Shown: in pieces, positions 12,401-21,425 of the stretch
Position numbering within the stretch: the stretch's first letter is position 1
Layout: every line of letters starts with the position of its first letter
Assembly (NCBI RefSeq): GCF_905475465.1
Contig: NC_062234.1
Location: 11,121,001 to 11,185,000, forward strand
Direction: 5' to 3'
DNA: 64,000 nucleotides
Origin: Pieris napi
Lineage: Eukaryota; Arthropoda; Insecta; Lepidoptera; Pieridae
Notes under the pieces: model-generated
The model's input: only the letters and a program-made list of their open reading frames with translations
Database searches by the model: none
What the model was told of the DNA's origin: nothing
Translations under genes and position numbers: made by a program

Positions 12401-15400
12401 TAATTTATTTTGATCGTTCCACTTGAGCACCATTTTGCCGCATGAAAACAATATAATAACACACAGAAAAAAAAGTTATAACTTCGTCGACAACGTGATG
12501 TCCGTCGGCTACATGACTCGAAACAAAATGGCCGAATCCGAATGAACGTTCTCTCAGTGTTCAGACCGTTCATTTCTCGTTCATTCGGAGTGGGAATGAA
12601 AGATACCGGATGCCAATATCCAACACTGTTGGATCGGTTCACTAATGAATTCATTCGGCACTCGTGTTTCATTTTTTGTTCAGACATTTCATTTCGAGTG
12701 AAATGTACCGAATGAAAGGTGAAAATGAACAAAAAATGAACCGTCTGATATCACCTTTAGCCGACAATCGCTGTCCTCGTCTGACAAATGATGTTACGCG
12801 CTAACTCTCTTTCACTCTACCTTAAATATTTATTATCTTTAACAGCCAGTAGCCCTTATTTGCGGCCAGATTTAATTAAGCAACTTTATATGATAATTAA
12901 TAGAAAAAAATTAGCTTCAATTTGACATATAATTCATAAAAATAGGTTATAAACGTATAAATTTATCGAAATCATACCTGTTTACACCTGGCTGCAAAGA
13001 GGTGCGGCCAGATGCGCAACGGCACCCGTGATTTTTTAGAATCTTCATATTAATTACCGTGATGTAGACGTTATTTTATTTAAATAATAAATGAACGAAA
13101 TTTTTTACCAAAAATCAATTAAAAATAATTGCGGCCAAATTTTGATAGGCACCCTAGTACATATGTATTCTCTTAATTATAAATAAACATAAAAATTTGG
13201 TTTTAAACAAATAGTCGATGAGCGCACCAATCCTGCAGCGGGATCTTAGACCATAAATACATTTTGCATAAAAGTGATTGTATTGATTTATGGACGTTAA
13301 AGGGACATAATTTTGTGATTTCTTTTTTATCTTAAAAAATTAGTTATTTTACCAATTTTAATGCGAATTTAAACGTAATGAATTCTTTAAATATTTGATA
13401 TTTCCGTAAAAATATTTATTTTTTGAAGAGAAAAAATTGTTGTTTGTTCCAAAAAATTTTGTACAGAATTCATACTGTTGCCCCTACATTCAAAACTAAA
13501 AATTGTTTCTCTGACATTATGGTCCAAGATCCCAGGGCCGCCAGACGTCACGTATTTTCTGACGGATGAAATGTGGACGATTGGGTAGTGTTAGTATGTA
13601 CTATGATCGTATGCCTACCTGCTAGCTTGGTCAAACGGCCAATTTCCAGGTATCAGGTAATCAAGGTACACAAAAACATTACTTACTTCACGTAAATTCT
13701 CATGGCTGATTTTTATATATGTTTTCGAGTGTATAGTTAAAAATAAATTGTCAATACTCCCAGACACTTTCCGTCGGCCATATTGCTTAACAGACGCTTT
13801 AAGGGTCTCAAAATAATTAGTCAACTTCACGTAAATTCTGACGCTCCATTTTTATATATGTTCATCCCACAACTATTTTAAAAGCTTTGACAAGAAGACA
13901 GACCGATCCAAGGGGCCAATCATCCCCTAAACTAAATTTTAATATCTCTATGAGTGGGAGAGCATTATCTACGCGCATGAGACTGAGTGAGACCGACTGC
14001 GCTGTTAAAGCCATGAAAATTACTTGAAAAATTATTATTATTCAAAAAGGGCAAGCAAAAGCCGTTTAATATTTTGAAGAAAAATGAAGAGTTGGTTGTT
14101 GGTGATGTAGATGAAGAAGAACGTGTATTCAAAATAATACAAAAATTTATCTGTGATGTTTACAACGTTCCTGGAATAATTGATGTAGATGCTGCCAGAC
14201 TACAGTTGTTTATCATTTACATTCATCGAACCAATGAAAATCATATTTACCATCTTGTAGTGTCCAGCCATTGTTTTCGGGGTTGAAAATATTTATCATC
14301 TTCATACTTGCATTGTTCCAAAGCTAGCCCGTCGAAACTGTTGCCAAAGCTCACTTTTACAAGGTGGTAAGTTACTGGCATCGAAGTTTCTTAAATTCTT
14401 TCGATTGAATTCTTCATTTATATCAGATACCATGTATGTAAATGATAAACAACTGTAGTCTGGCAGCATCTACATCAATTATTCCAGGAACGTTGTAAAC
14501 ATCACAGATAAATTTTTGTATTATTTTGAATACACGTTCTTCTTCATCTACATCACCAACAACCAACTCTTCATTTTTCTTCAAAATATTAAACGGCTTT
14601 TGCTTGCCCTTTTTGAATAATAATAATTTTTCAAGTAATTTTCATGGCTTTAACAGCGCAGTCGGTCTCACTCAGTCTCATGCGCGTAGATAATGCTCTC
14701 CCACTCATAGAGATATTAAAATTTAGTTTAGGGGATGATTGGCCCCTTGGATCGGTCTGTCTTCTTGTCAAAGCTTTTAAAATAGTTGTGGGATGAACAT
14801 ATATAAAAATGGAGCGTCAGAATTTACGTGAAGTTGACTAATTATTTTGAGACCCTTAAAGCGTCTGTTAAGCAATATGGCCGACGGAAAGTGTCTGGGA
14901 GTATTGACAATTTATTTTTAACTATACACTCGAAAACATATATAAAAATCAGCCATGAGAATTTACGTGAAGTAAGTAATGTTTTTGTGTACCTTGATTA
15001 CCTGATACCTGGAAATTGGCCGTTTGACCAAGCTAGCAGGTAGGCATACGATCATAGTACATACTAACACTACCCAATCGTCCACATTTCATCCGTCAGA
15101 AAATACGTGACGTCTGGCGGCCCTGGGATCTTGCTCTATTATTCCAAGTCAAAATTTATACGGAAATTTAAAACCTTTTTCATCTTAAAATTAATAAGGG
15201 TTACGTATAAAAAAAACCAATGATTAAAATATAAAATCGCATAGGTAACTAGATTTATAAAAATATAATATTTCTTCAGTGTTACAATTATTTAAGTATA
15301 AAAAAATTAGAAATAAATTAAATTCATTTCACGTCAGATATAAATTATCATTCTTCGTCTGTGGATTCTTCATCAGAACTACTTGAATCTTCGGATTCAT

Positions 15401-18277
15401 CTGTATCAGATTCGGCAACCTCTTCATCATCTGCGAAAAGAAATAGATATATATTTTTTTAAATTAATCACAGAAATTTGAATGCAGCAGTTATTAAAAA
15501 TAAACCATTTATTCTCACCTGTAGTATGATTTTCATAATCGTTATTTTTATTTTCCTCGTGAACAACAGCGTCGAATACTAATTGCGGCATACACTCTCC
15601 GTCAAACCAGTAAAAATCTAGCATATCCTCATTAAGTGTCCATCCGTTTCTATTAGGTGTCAAAGAACTGGGGAATCGTAAATATGCATTTCTCCAAATG
15701 CTTGTTATGGTAGGGGAGCCCAAGAGGGGATTTCGGGATTTACTAAAGCGCGGCAGATTAATATATAGGGGGATACCTTGTACCCGGTTAAGTACCTCCA
15801 CAAAATATGAGGCCCATATATAAGGCCGCACGTGAAGGAGACAGGATCAGTTTAGTAAAAAAAAATTGACCATCAGAAATTCCCGAGCGCGTCAGATTAA
15901 GGTAGGGTGAGTTAATTACATCCTAAAAAGTGTATATTCCACTAATCTGACAATTTGAGAGTGACGGAAAAAAAGGAGAGGGCATCAAAGTTGTAAAAAA
16001 AAAACGTCATCTCGACATTCTCGAGCGCAGCTAATTTTTTTTTTATTTTGAAGGAAATAATTCAAGAATAATGAAAAATATATAATCTGACGATTTCCGC
16101 AAGCCGAAATAACAAAAATTCGTCGATAAAGTTAAATGCGTGCAGCTGCGTGATGCCTACATTTCCTTAAACCGATCGGAATCTACTAAACGGCGTTCTA
16201 AATATTTCCCTCAAAATTACATTTCCTGTGAATTTGAACCGATTCGGACCGATAGATTTTGAGAAATTTTGAAAAATCTTAAAAAAATAAGAAATATTTT
16301 TTTTTAAAGTGGTTTCTTTATCGATCAACTTCAAAAACTAATCCGCCTTTGAGCTTAAAAAACCACGTCGATCGCCACCAAGATGGTCAAAAGCGGTTGA
16401 TTAGTTCGAGAGATATCGTGAACGAAAGAAACCCGAAAAAGTGTTTTTTCCGGATTACTCCGAAATTTGTGGTTCGATCAATTAAAATTGCAAATTGCTT
16501 ATGAGGATGATAAAACTGCGTCGAATGCCGCCAACCGCGTGAAAATTGCTTGATCCATTCAAAAGTTATTGCGGTTTGAAAATTCCAAAAATAGTGTTCT
16601 ATGAAACTTCTATCAGACTTTCGAGCTGGGAGAGCTCAAATGCATAGAAATGTTATTTCTTTGAACTCAGCGAGCTCAAAATATCAATTTTATTAAGCGC
16701 CCAGGAATGGAATTAGCGGGAAGTTGCAGGGATGGCACTTTAGGTGAACCGTTTTTCAAAATTTTTTGTCAGATCAGGCGAATCCCTCTAGATAATCGTC
16801 AGATTATGAGACAGTACGTTTAGAACATAAAGATGAACCACATATATCTTAATCTGACGCGCTTGAGTATTTCAAAATTGCGATTTTTTTTTGCAAATTA
16901 AGAAAATGGCTGTGGGTTTGCGTCCCATCGAAATCGTCAGATTAGTGAATGAGAGCTTTTTTTTGGTGCACTTAACACTCCCTTAGAAAATCTGACGCGC
17001 TCGATAATTTTTATTTTTTTTTCATTTTCAACCCTTAAATACAACCACCCGCATCATGCAAACGATCAGATTAACATACGTACATTATTAAAAATACGTA
17101 GGGCATTGATGCTATCAATATCTGACGCGCTCGAGGATGTCCATGCAACAGTTTTTTTTTACATATTTAACTATCTATAGCCGCTTCCCCCACCGATGAA
17201 AAGGAATTTATCATATAACATTTTTTTCTTCTTTTTATCTAAGCTTTGCATCCCAATAGGTCTCTACGACGCTCGAGTAAATCCCCATTTAGCATCGTGG
17301 GCTCCCCTACCATTATATATTGCGTTCTTAAAAGATGTTGTTTAAATTCAGATTTGCATGGAGGTAAAGTAGAGGGATCACAATTTTTTAATTTTTTTCT
17401 GAAACGTTCATTTTCAGTGTCGGCTTTGTAAGTCACGTGGCCTCGCTAGAGCCAATAGTAACGCATCAAGCAAGAACGAAGACAGCTGTCGAAATGCGCT
17501 CTCTCTCACACTACAGCTTGTCTATAGTAGTACAGTCTGTCTTTTTGGGAATCTAATTTTATAGTTATAAATAACACTCCATTAAAATTTCAAGCTGCCT
17601 CAAAAACATTTTTTATAATTTTTTGCAAAAAAATTTTGCACGCGTCTGGCAATGTTACAGCCCCGATTAAATTGTCTGGTTTATTTTTTTTCGTATTTAT
17701 TAAGTATTACACTGCAACATATATAAATTGCGTATTGCCTCAAATATATTTTTGGGAAAAAAAAAATTATATTTTTAAAAATGTAGGGGTTGATTTAGCC
17801 TCGCTACTCACCAGCCAGGTCTCCAATTCCGTGTTGGAATATAATAGGAGAGGTATGTGACAAGTTTTCAGCTTGCCTCAAATACCTGCCCAAAAATTGG
17901 TGCCAGCTCTCGGACCATAAGTGCTATTAAATTCCATTAATTTAATAAACCCTTGAAATACTCTACGGCTTTTCTATCCCAAAGCTCATAATATGGTATT
18001 AGTACTTATTATTGAAACGTTTTAACATTTCGTAACGGATAAAACCCAATTTATTTTATTATTTAATTATTACATTGGCTATGTAATGTCAATATTTCGC
18101 ATTTAACGGATATAATATAATAAAAGTTTTTTTTTATGTCATATACTATGTAATGCTGTTTCTCAAACACATTGTGATTTACAAACATACAAGGGTAATG
18201 GAGAACTAACCTTCTCCCGCCTCTGATACTGGCATTTCGCTGGTAGCATATTCTGTAGATGGAGCGCTTTCAGCCAT
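56..18277 (-). CDS. Large modular host gene of unknown function, 3' end beyond the left edge
   Basis: Function not recognised. The chain of exons is supported by reading frame, GT-AG sites and matching phases: 18211-18277 (start, MAESAPSTEY), 8833-8989 (Pro-rich, PPYPPYATE), 8473-8647 (basic, KRAARAHARCLKRHG), 7679-7782, 7416-7559, 7157-7302, 6435-6510 (acidic end, MMDFDEDE). From there it goes either to a terminal exon at 5990-6135, or to 5633-5703 and then a second terminal exon or the repeated modules that run to position 56 and off the window. The start is chosen because it is the first ATG of an open exon, and its phase (1) fits the next exon. Intron 1 is about 9.2 kb and is full of nested transposons. 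There are no visible signal peptide or membrane segments. Exon 7416-7559 needs a one-base frame change. I am fairly sure the exons are real; that all of them form one transcript is inferred. Confidence 0.68.
566..986 (-). CDS. Module 3 (A-B-C exon triplet)
   Basis: Exon A 862-986 (125 nt) codes LKSAPGLTSSAPDP at its start and TPKNLKKDMN at its end. Exon B 743-793 (51 nt) codes EVIERCANYLSAFIRDR. Exon C 566-668 (103 nt, three codons shorter) codes DKAKQALLQMMKNNP and ends YDIGAKE. Phases match the other modules. Confidence 0.62.
1130..1554 (-). CDS. Module 2 (A-B-C exon triplet)
   Basis: Exon A 1430-1554 (125 nt) ends TPAELKEDMK. Exon B 1313-1363 (51 nt) codes TLDICSKYLSQCAVDE. Exon C 1130-1241 (112 nt) codes ERGPAFDLLIKELEKNG. 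Lengths equal those of module 1 although the protein sequence is only loosely similar. Reading past the C donor meets TAA at 1126-1128, so only splicing keeps it open. Confidence 0.62.
2091..2724. mobile_element. PIF/Harbinger remnant with two converging gene ends
   Basis: On the minus strand, 2509-2724 codes a fragment with FRCLLHGFSVSLENAKLYIV and ALAILHNIAID, the usual C-terminal signature of Harbinger (HARBI1-like) transposases. It is preceded by a frame break. On the plus strand, 2091-2174 plus 2250-2341 codes a basic tail (TPKQ/TKRTR type, then HERARQKHLLRLKLLQQQLN) like the end of the Myb/MADF-like second protein of these elements. It sits in the 1.7-kb intron between modules 1 and 2. 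Terminal repeats were not found. Confidence 0.6.
2731..2925 (-). other. Open stretch upstream of the transposase fragment, unidentified
   Basis: A 64-codon open stretch reads DNIDMQLIHTIEDLPPPRK and IRYYFRMAISKQNTAFQ. Composition is protein-like, but it ends just before the transposase fragment in a different frame. It may be part of the same decayed element or an unrelated exon. I do not recognise it. Confidence 0.25.
3303..4022 (-). CDS. Module 1 (A-B-C exon triplet)
   Basis: Exon A 3898-4022 (125 nt) ends TTDNLKPFMK. Exon B 3484-3534 (51 nt) codes MVEICSNYLAQFAEYN. Exon C 3303-3414 (112 nt) begins KDKGPAFKLLVKTMKSKG. Phases are 2-1, 1-1 and 1-2, the same as in every other module. If the last donor (GTAATT) is not used, reading runs into a TAA at 3299-3301, so a truncated form is possible. 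The next module lies 1.7 kb away, across an intron that holds a Harbinger remnant. Confidence 0.6.
4075..4655 (+). mobile_element. 5' fragment of a Jockey-like LINE
   Basis: Closely matches the 5' end and early ORF1 of the element at 28.4 kb, starting at GCGCGGGAAACTTCG. It carries the ORF1 start (MNKPPDLDRGDDG) and about 200 bp that the other copy has lost. Similarity stops near TCAACATCTTAC, followed by unrelated or 3' sequence to about 4770. ORF1 is broken by a stop after about 65 codons. It lies inside the host-gene intron between the exons at 4803 and 4022. Confidence 0.65.
4803..5149 (-). CDS. Module 0 (degenerate) of the modular gene
   Basis: Three short exons, 5131-5149 (19 nt), 5039-5065 (27 nt) and 4803-4914 (112 nt), chain in phases 0-1, 1-1 and 1-2. 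The last has the length and phase of a normal C exon and codes EMLEAFNILTESMYDKGD, ending YSDGADE. The two small exons stand where a 51-nt B exon would be. This module looks eroded compared with the four downstream, and the use of the two microexons is a guess from phase. Confidence 0.4.
5417..5703 (-). CDS. Alternative 3' exons B (5633-5703 and 5417-5542)
   Basis: Exon 5633-5703 joins in phase 1 after DFDEDE and codes DLIEADEAGDAGFADDFLN, then ends in phase 0 at a GTGAGT donor. From there it can join 5417-5542, which codes about 41 residues (ENCAGLLIRRLDFYRNKRI near its start) and ends in TGA at 5417-5419, giving a product near 354 residues. The same donor also fits the 19-nt exon at 5131-5149 that leads into the repeated modules. 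It may therefore be a short form of a much longer protein. Confidence 0.5.
5990..6135 (-). CDS. Alternative terminal exon A of the modular gene
   Basis: After the exon ending DFDEDE (phase 1), this exon continues in phase and codes about 47 residues rich in Ser, Thr, Ala and Glu (EEVEKTAEEVPEGSASEG), with a TAA stop at 5990-5992. The C-terminal tail looks disordered. Its acceptor (ATGAAG) has a poor pyrimidine tract. The product would be about 337 residues if the frame change in exon 5 is corrected. It competes with the exon at 5633-5703, which fits the same phase. Confidence 0.5.
6834..7128 (-). mobile_element. tRNA-derived SINE
   Basis: Read on the minus strand it starts with a tRNA-like head: an A-box-like TGGCCTAGTGGCTT near 7100-7120 and a perfect B box GGTTCGATTCC near 7066. 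It goes on through a body with the CCTCACGATGTTTTCCTTC segment typical of lepidopteran SINEs and ends in a short T-rich tail after GTAGCGCCACTG. It sits between exons 7157-7302 and 6435-6510. Confidence 0.8.
7860..8010. repeat. Possible interspersed repeat in a host intron
   Basis: A stretch of higher GC (CTCTGTGGGGTATAGCCTAG, then GGGGGTCCACGATAGTGG) between host exons. It looks like a transposon fragment, but no termini or coding matches are visible. The remaining sequence to 8470 is AT-rich intron. Confidence 0.2.
11429..12040. mobile_element. Foldback/MITE with ACAGACGATCGAACTTGGTAC ends
   Basis: Inverted ends at 11429-11450 and 12019-12040. The flanks are TTA and TAA, so the target duplication is TA or a changed Harbinger TWA. 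Within it, 11550-11625 codes SKRAKIAIVVATTVM, which resembles the start of Harbinger transposases, followed by stops. It is non-autonomous. Confidence 0.5.
12126..12756 (+). mobile_element. Harbinger-like MITE inserted in the right arm
   Basis: Inverted ends AGGTGATATCAGACGGTTCA at both sides, flanked by TAA and TTA. The plus strand from 12256 codes MSSNEVVRLGISLIC and KRRWWVRPWIERR, the usual start of a Harbinger transposase, cut off soon after. The empty site can be read in the other arm (CGCTTAGCCGAC). Confidence 0.6.
13249..13524. mobile_element. Short AT-rich element with GACCATAA ends
   Basis: GACCATAA at 13249-13256 and TTATGGTC at 13517-13524 bound 276 bp of AT-rich DNA that exactly fills the gap between the two inverted-repeat elements. 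Only eight bases of terminal repeat are seen, so it may be chance or a spacer. Confidence 0.3.
13525..15133. mobile_element. 1.6-kb near-perfect palindromic (foldback) element
   Basis: Arms 13525 to ~14229 and ~14429 to 15133 are inverted copies with no indel: mirrored positions always sum to 28658. The ends are CAAGATCCCAGGGCCGCC and its complement, with a loop of about 200 bp. Each arm codes the same 71-residue stretch. Each arm also holds a segment reading EERVFKIIQKFICDVYNVPG, which looks like the part that precedes LPPCKSEF in the outer transposon's protein. Both are probably captured pieces of a transposon gene. Confidence 0.75.
15708..17312. mobile_element. 1605-bp PIF/Harbinger-like element, TTA duplication
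   Basis: Terminal repeat TGGTAGGGGAGCCC at 15708 and its complement ending at 17312, flanked by TTA at 15705-15707 and 17313-17315. Taking it out restores an open frame in the outer transposon's gene (RTQYI followed by TSIWRNAY). No ORF is visible inside. Several inverted subterminal repeats of TCTGACGCGCTCGA occur. Confidence 0.75.
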
Positions 18278-18331
18278 TATTTAACCTAAATCAAAATCGC
18301 TTAGAAACAGTCCTTTTATTGTTGTAAGATA

Positions 18332-18670
18332 ATGCGTTATGTAAAAATTCTGACAGAACGCCGTCTAGGCTTAAAAAGAACAATTGTAAATTCAAATCGA
18401 CAGTTGTTGAGAAATTACCATCAGCCAGCAACAAATATTGACCTTTCATCGTTATATTATTCTATTATTTCACAATCGTTGTTTGTAATTCTTCCTAAAA
18501 AGATATTAGAGGGACTCATGGCCATGTGTAATACCTTTTCAGAATCCCTATTAAATGCGCGAAAACTTGTAATACAGGGTCACATTTCGGTAGAGCAATT
18601 TTTTTTCACAGTGGGGGCCGAAGTAAACAAAAAGTTACGATTTGAAAAAAAATTATATCGTATAACTTAA
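18332..18670 (+). CDS. Hypothetical 112-residue protein diverging from the host gene
   Basis: A single open frame from ATG at 18332 to TAA at 18668-18670, 55 bp from the start codon of the minus-strand host gene. The composition is protein-like (ERRLGLKRTIVNSNRQLL at the start, EQFFFTVGAEVNKKLRFEKK at the end), and an AATAAA lies about 20 bp after the stop. There is no signal peptide or clear membrane segment, though the middle is hydrophobic (SQSLFVILP). I do not recognise the family. It could be a real small gene sharing a promoter, or an old transposon piece. Confidence 0.4.
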   Translation: MRYVKILTERRLGLKRTIVNSNRQLLRNYHQPATNIDLSSLYYSIISQSLFVILPKKILEGLMAMCNTFSESLLNARKLVIQGHISVEQFFFTVGAEVNKKLRFEKKLYRIT

Positions 18671-18816
18671 TATTATCTTCAATACACTCAATAAACAACT
18701 TTAAATAGTATGTCTAGCGCAAGAACTCATCAGTATTAATCTAGTGGATATTATGAAAAAGATACAGGGGATGTAGATTTTTTCGAATTTTAATAAGAAT
18801 TAGTAAAAAAAAAAAA

Positions 18817-19718
18817 ATATTGGTTGTTTGTAAAGTAGGTTTACGATCGAGATGTTTACGTGATAACGTCTTATTGGTGATATAAGTTTTTGGGAAGTAA
18901 GGAATTAATGAAGATAACAATTTTTTCAAATTTTAAATTACATCTATCGTTTTATTCACACTTTTGATGATAAATTTCGGGTGTAATATGCCAGCCTCCG
19001 CTCGTGAGGATTCCGCGTGACAAGTTTCACGGAATGACTGGCAGCGCTCGAGATGAGACGGGAGATCGGTCCGTCTCTCTCTCGTTATACCTGCAATCGC
19101 GCTCGTGAGGTTTTGGTGTGACACAAGTTTCTGAACATGTCACCCGACTAAAACGATTTTAAAGACGTTATCACGTCAAAAATATTGGTTGTTTGTAAAG
19201 TAGGTTTACGATCGAGATGTTTACGTGATAACGTCTTATTGGTGATATAAGTTTTTGGGAAGTAAGGAATTAATGAAGATAACAATTTTTTTCCATCTTT
19301 CATTACTTTTACAAGTTTATTCAAGAATGTTAATTGTTAGTAAGTAGGCTATTTTATTTTATTCACCTTTTTTTGTTGCAATTGTTGTAACACTTCAATT
19401 GCACTTCACATTTTGTTTCACTGTAAAACATTCAACGAAAACTTAACCGCACGAGAAAATCTCCATTCGTTTGTATGCCGCTAGAGTGAGAGAGACGGAA
19501 GATCGGTCCACTCACTCGAACGCTATGCCAGCCTCCGCTCGTGAGGATTCCGCGTGACAAGTTTCACGGAATGACTGGCAGCGCTCGAGATGAGACGGGA
19601 AATCGGTCCGTCTCTCTCTCGTTATACCTGCGATCGCGCTCGTGAGGTTTTGGTGTGACACAAGTTTCTGAACATGTCACCCGACTAAAACGATTTTAAA
19701 GACGTTATCACGTCAAAA
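18817..19718. repeat. Two tandem copies of a MITE-like repeat
   Basis: Copy 1 18817-19180 and copy 2 19181-19718 both start ATATTGGTTGTTTGTAAAG and end AAAGACGTTATCACGTCAAA. Inverted subterminal boxes (ACGTGATAACGTCTT / AAGACGTTATCACGT) lie near each end. Copy 1 lacks about 170 bp in the middle. Each carries ATGCCAGCCTCCGCTCGTG. A diverged third copy is at 37.8 kb. Confidence 0.65.
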
Positions 19719-20007
19719 GTCAATTTTCTTATAAAACGCAAAATAAATTATAACTCTATAGGGGTTGAGCTTAGAGACCTCCCGTAGAATATTTTTTTGC
19801 AGCTGATGACCTCATCTATCCCCTATTTGAGTTTGATCCACGACTTTTTGACCGCCCTGTATACTTCGATCGAATTTTGACGATATTTTACTAAAAGACC
19901 GTTTCGCTCAAATGATTTGAAGAGAAAAAAACATTTCACAGATGTACCTAGTATTTGGGTTCGTATGCATTCCAAACTTGGTAAGGCAAACTTTTTTTTT
20001 CTATAGA

Positions 20008-20290
20008 ACGGGCAGGAGACTCACCCGATGTTAAGTGATACCGCCGCCCATGGACACTCAATGCCAGAGGGCGCGCGTGTGCGTTGCCGGCCTTTTAAGA
20101 ATTGGTACTCTCTTTTCTTGAAGGACCCTAAGTCGAGTTGGTTCGGAAATACTTCAGTGGGTAGACGGTTCCACTTAGTGGTGGTGTGCGGCAAAAACTT
20201 CTTTAAATATCGCTAGGTTGTCGATGTCATGATGCAACTCAGCTGCAGGTATCAATCCGAACAACTCCTCTGAACACTCTCCTAATAAAT
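20008..20290 (+). repeat. Common lepidopteran interspersed repeat fragment
   Basis: Contains GTTAAGTGATACCGCCGCCC and GTTGCCGGCCTTTTAAGAAT, sequences I know as widespread in moth and butterfly genomes, probably the 3' part of a LINE. No coding is kept. Confidence 0.5.
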
Positions 20291-20775
20291 ACGGTCGAAG
20301 ATGCAGAGTGACCCCACATATTTACGATACGACATACATACGATTTTTTGTCGTTTTAACACATGTACGATCGCTACACCAAGATCGTACAGAAAATGTA
20401 CGATTTTTTGTACTTGGCGACATTTTGTAATGAAACGAATATACTAATTTATTTGTGTGCATTGTTACAAAACTTATTATTTTTCTCTTGTAAATACTTG
20501 TATTGGAAACCAAAGTCAAAAACCTGTTCAGACTCGAGCTCTAAGTGATTATATTCTCTTTTGATCTGCATATTGTCTTTAGTGTTTTTTGTGTTACTTC
20601 AATACGCTTAAGCAACAATGGGTAGTGAAAATGAAGAAGAGCGACCTGCGCCAGGTACTCCAAAAAAATATTGCCAAAAGAGGAGAGCTTTCTGCAACAT
20701 AGAGGAACAAACACAGAGCATAGAAGTATCGGCCGGATGGGGAAAGATTTATTTAAAGCCAGATGCACTGTTTGT

Positions 20776-21377
20776 AGCTCCATCAAGCCGGAACCCGCTT
20801 TAGAAAAAACATGATTTTTCTAAATTTACTTTTATCTACAAACGATGCTAGTAAATGTAGTAAACTTTATTTTTTTGTAGTATCATTAATTGCGCCGAAA
20901 AAATAATTAATACCGCGCAAAGCAGGAAATATTACAAATAATTCAATAAAAAACTTTGAAACGGGTGCTAAATTGTTTGTAGTTTATTGTAGTGACAAAA
21001 AAAATTTTTTTTACCCCACTTTATTAAAAACTACGGAATAAATGCTAAAATAACGGAACTATGCAAAAAAAAAGACACCGACTCAAAAACTATAAACGAT
21101 GCTCATAAATGTAGTATACTTTATTTTTTTGTAGTATCATTAATTGCGCCGAAAAAATAATTAATACCGCGCAAATCAGGAAATATTACAAATAATTCAA
21201 TAATAAACTTTGAAACGGGTGCTAAATTGTTTGTAGTTTATTGTAGTGACAAAAAAAAATTTTTTTTACCCCACTTTATTAAAAACTACGGAATAAATGC
21301 TAAAATAACGGAACTAGATAAAAGTAAATTTAGAAAAATCAAGTTTTTTCTAAAGCGGGTTCCGGCTCGATGGAGCT
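20776..21377. mobile_element. 602-bp element with a 9-bp target duplication
   Basis: Ends AGCTCCATCAAGCCGGAACC and its complement, flanked by perfect 9-bp copies of ACTGTTTGT (20767-20775 and 21378-21386). The terminal repeats extend about 60 bp. Inside is a tandem duplication of about 220-260 bp (20839 to ~21065 and ~21097 to 21315). A 9-bp duplication suits Mutator-like elements; there is no ORF. Confidence 0.7.
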
Positions 21378-21425
21378 ACTGTTTGTGACGTCGAAATGGT
21401 TTCAAAATATGGAGTTTTAAAGTTA

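Larger units (their letters stand above)
10165..13245. mobile_element. Second-layer element with long inverted repeats
   Basis: Ends GATCCCGCTGCAGG at 10165-10178 and its complement at 13232-13245. The arms (10165 to about 10735, and 12757-13245 plus 12070-12122) share near-identical sequence, including GGTGCCGTTGCGCATCTGGCC. The right arm is split by a Harbinger-like insertion at 12126-12756. The central part holds a further foldback element and AT-rich sequence with no host-like ORF. Confidence 0.6.
9546..17911 (-). mobile_element. Outer transposon with ~0.5-kb inverted ends, gene broken by nested insertions
   Basis: The left arm 9546-10090 and right arm 17426-17911 are inverted copies (ends GAGAGCTGGC...), the left with about 60 extra bases. 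Between the arms, the minus strand holds a broken gene: 17313-17436, 15519-15707 and 15348-15430. This codes STLPPCKSEFKQHLLRTQY, then SIWRNAYLRFPSS and GWTLNEDMLDFYWFDGE, ending in an acidic tail. The pattern resembles long transposon-borne ORFs common in insects, but I cannot name the superfamily. No target duplication could be read. Confidence 0.55.

Noticed and set aside
13615..15043. Two identical 71-residue ORFs facing each other as separate genes
   Set aside because: They are the two arms of one palindromic element, so this is one duplicated transposon fragment.
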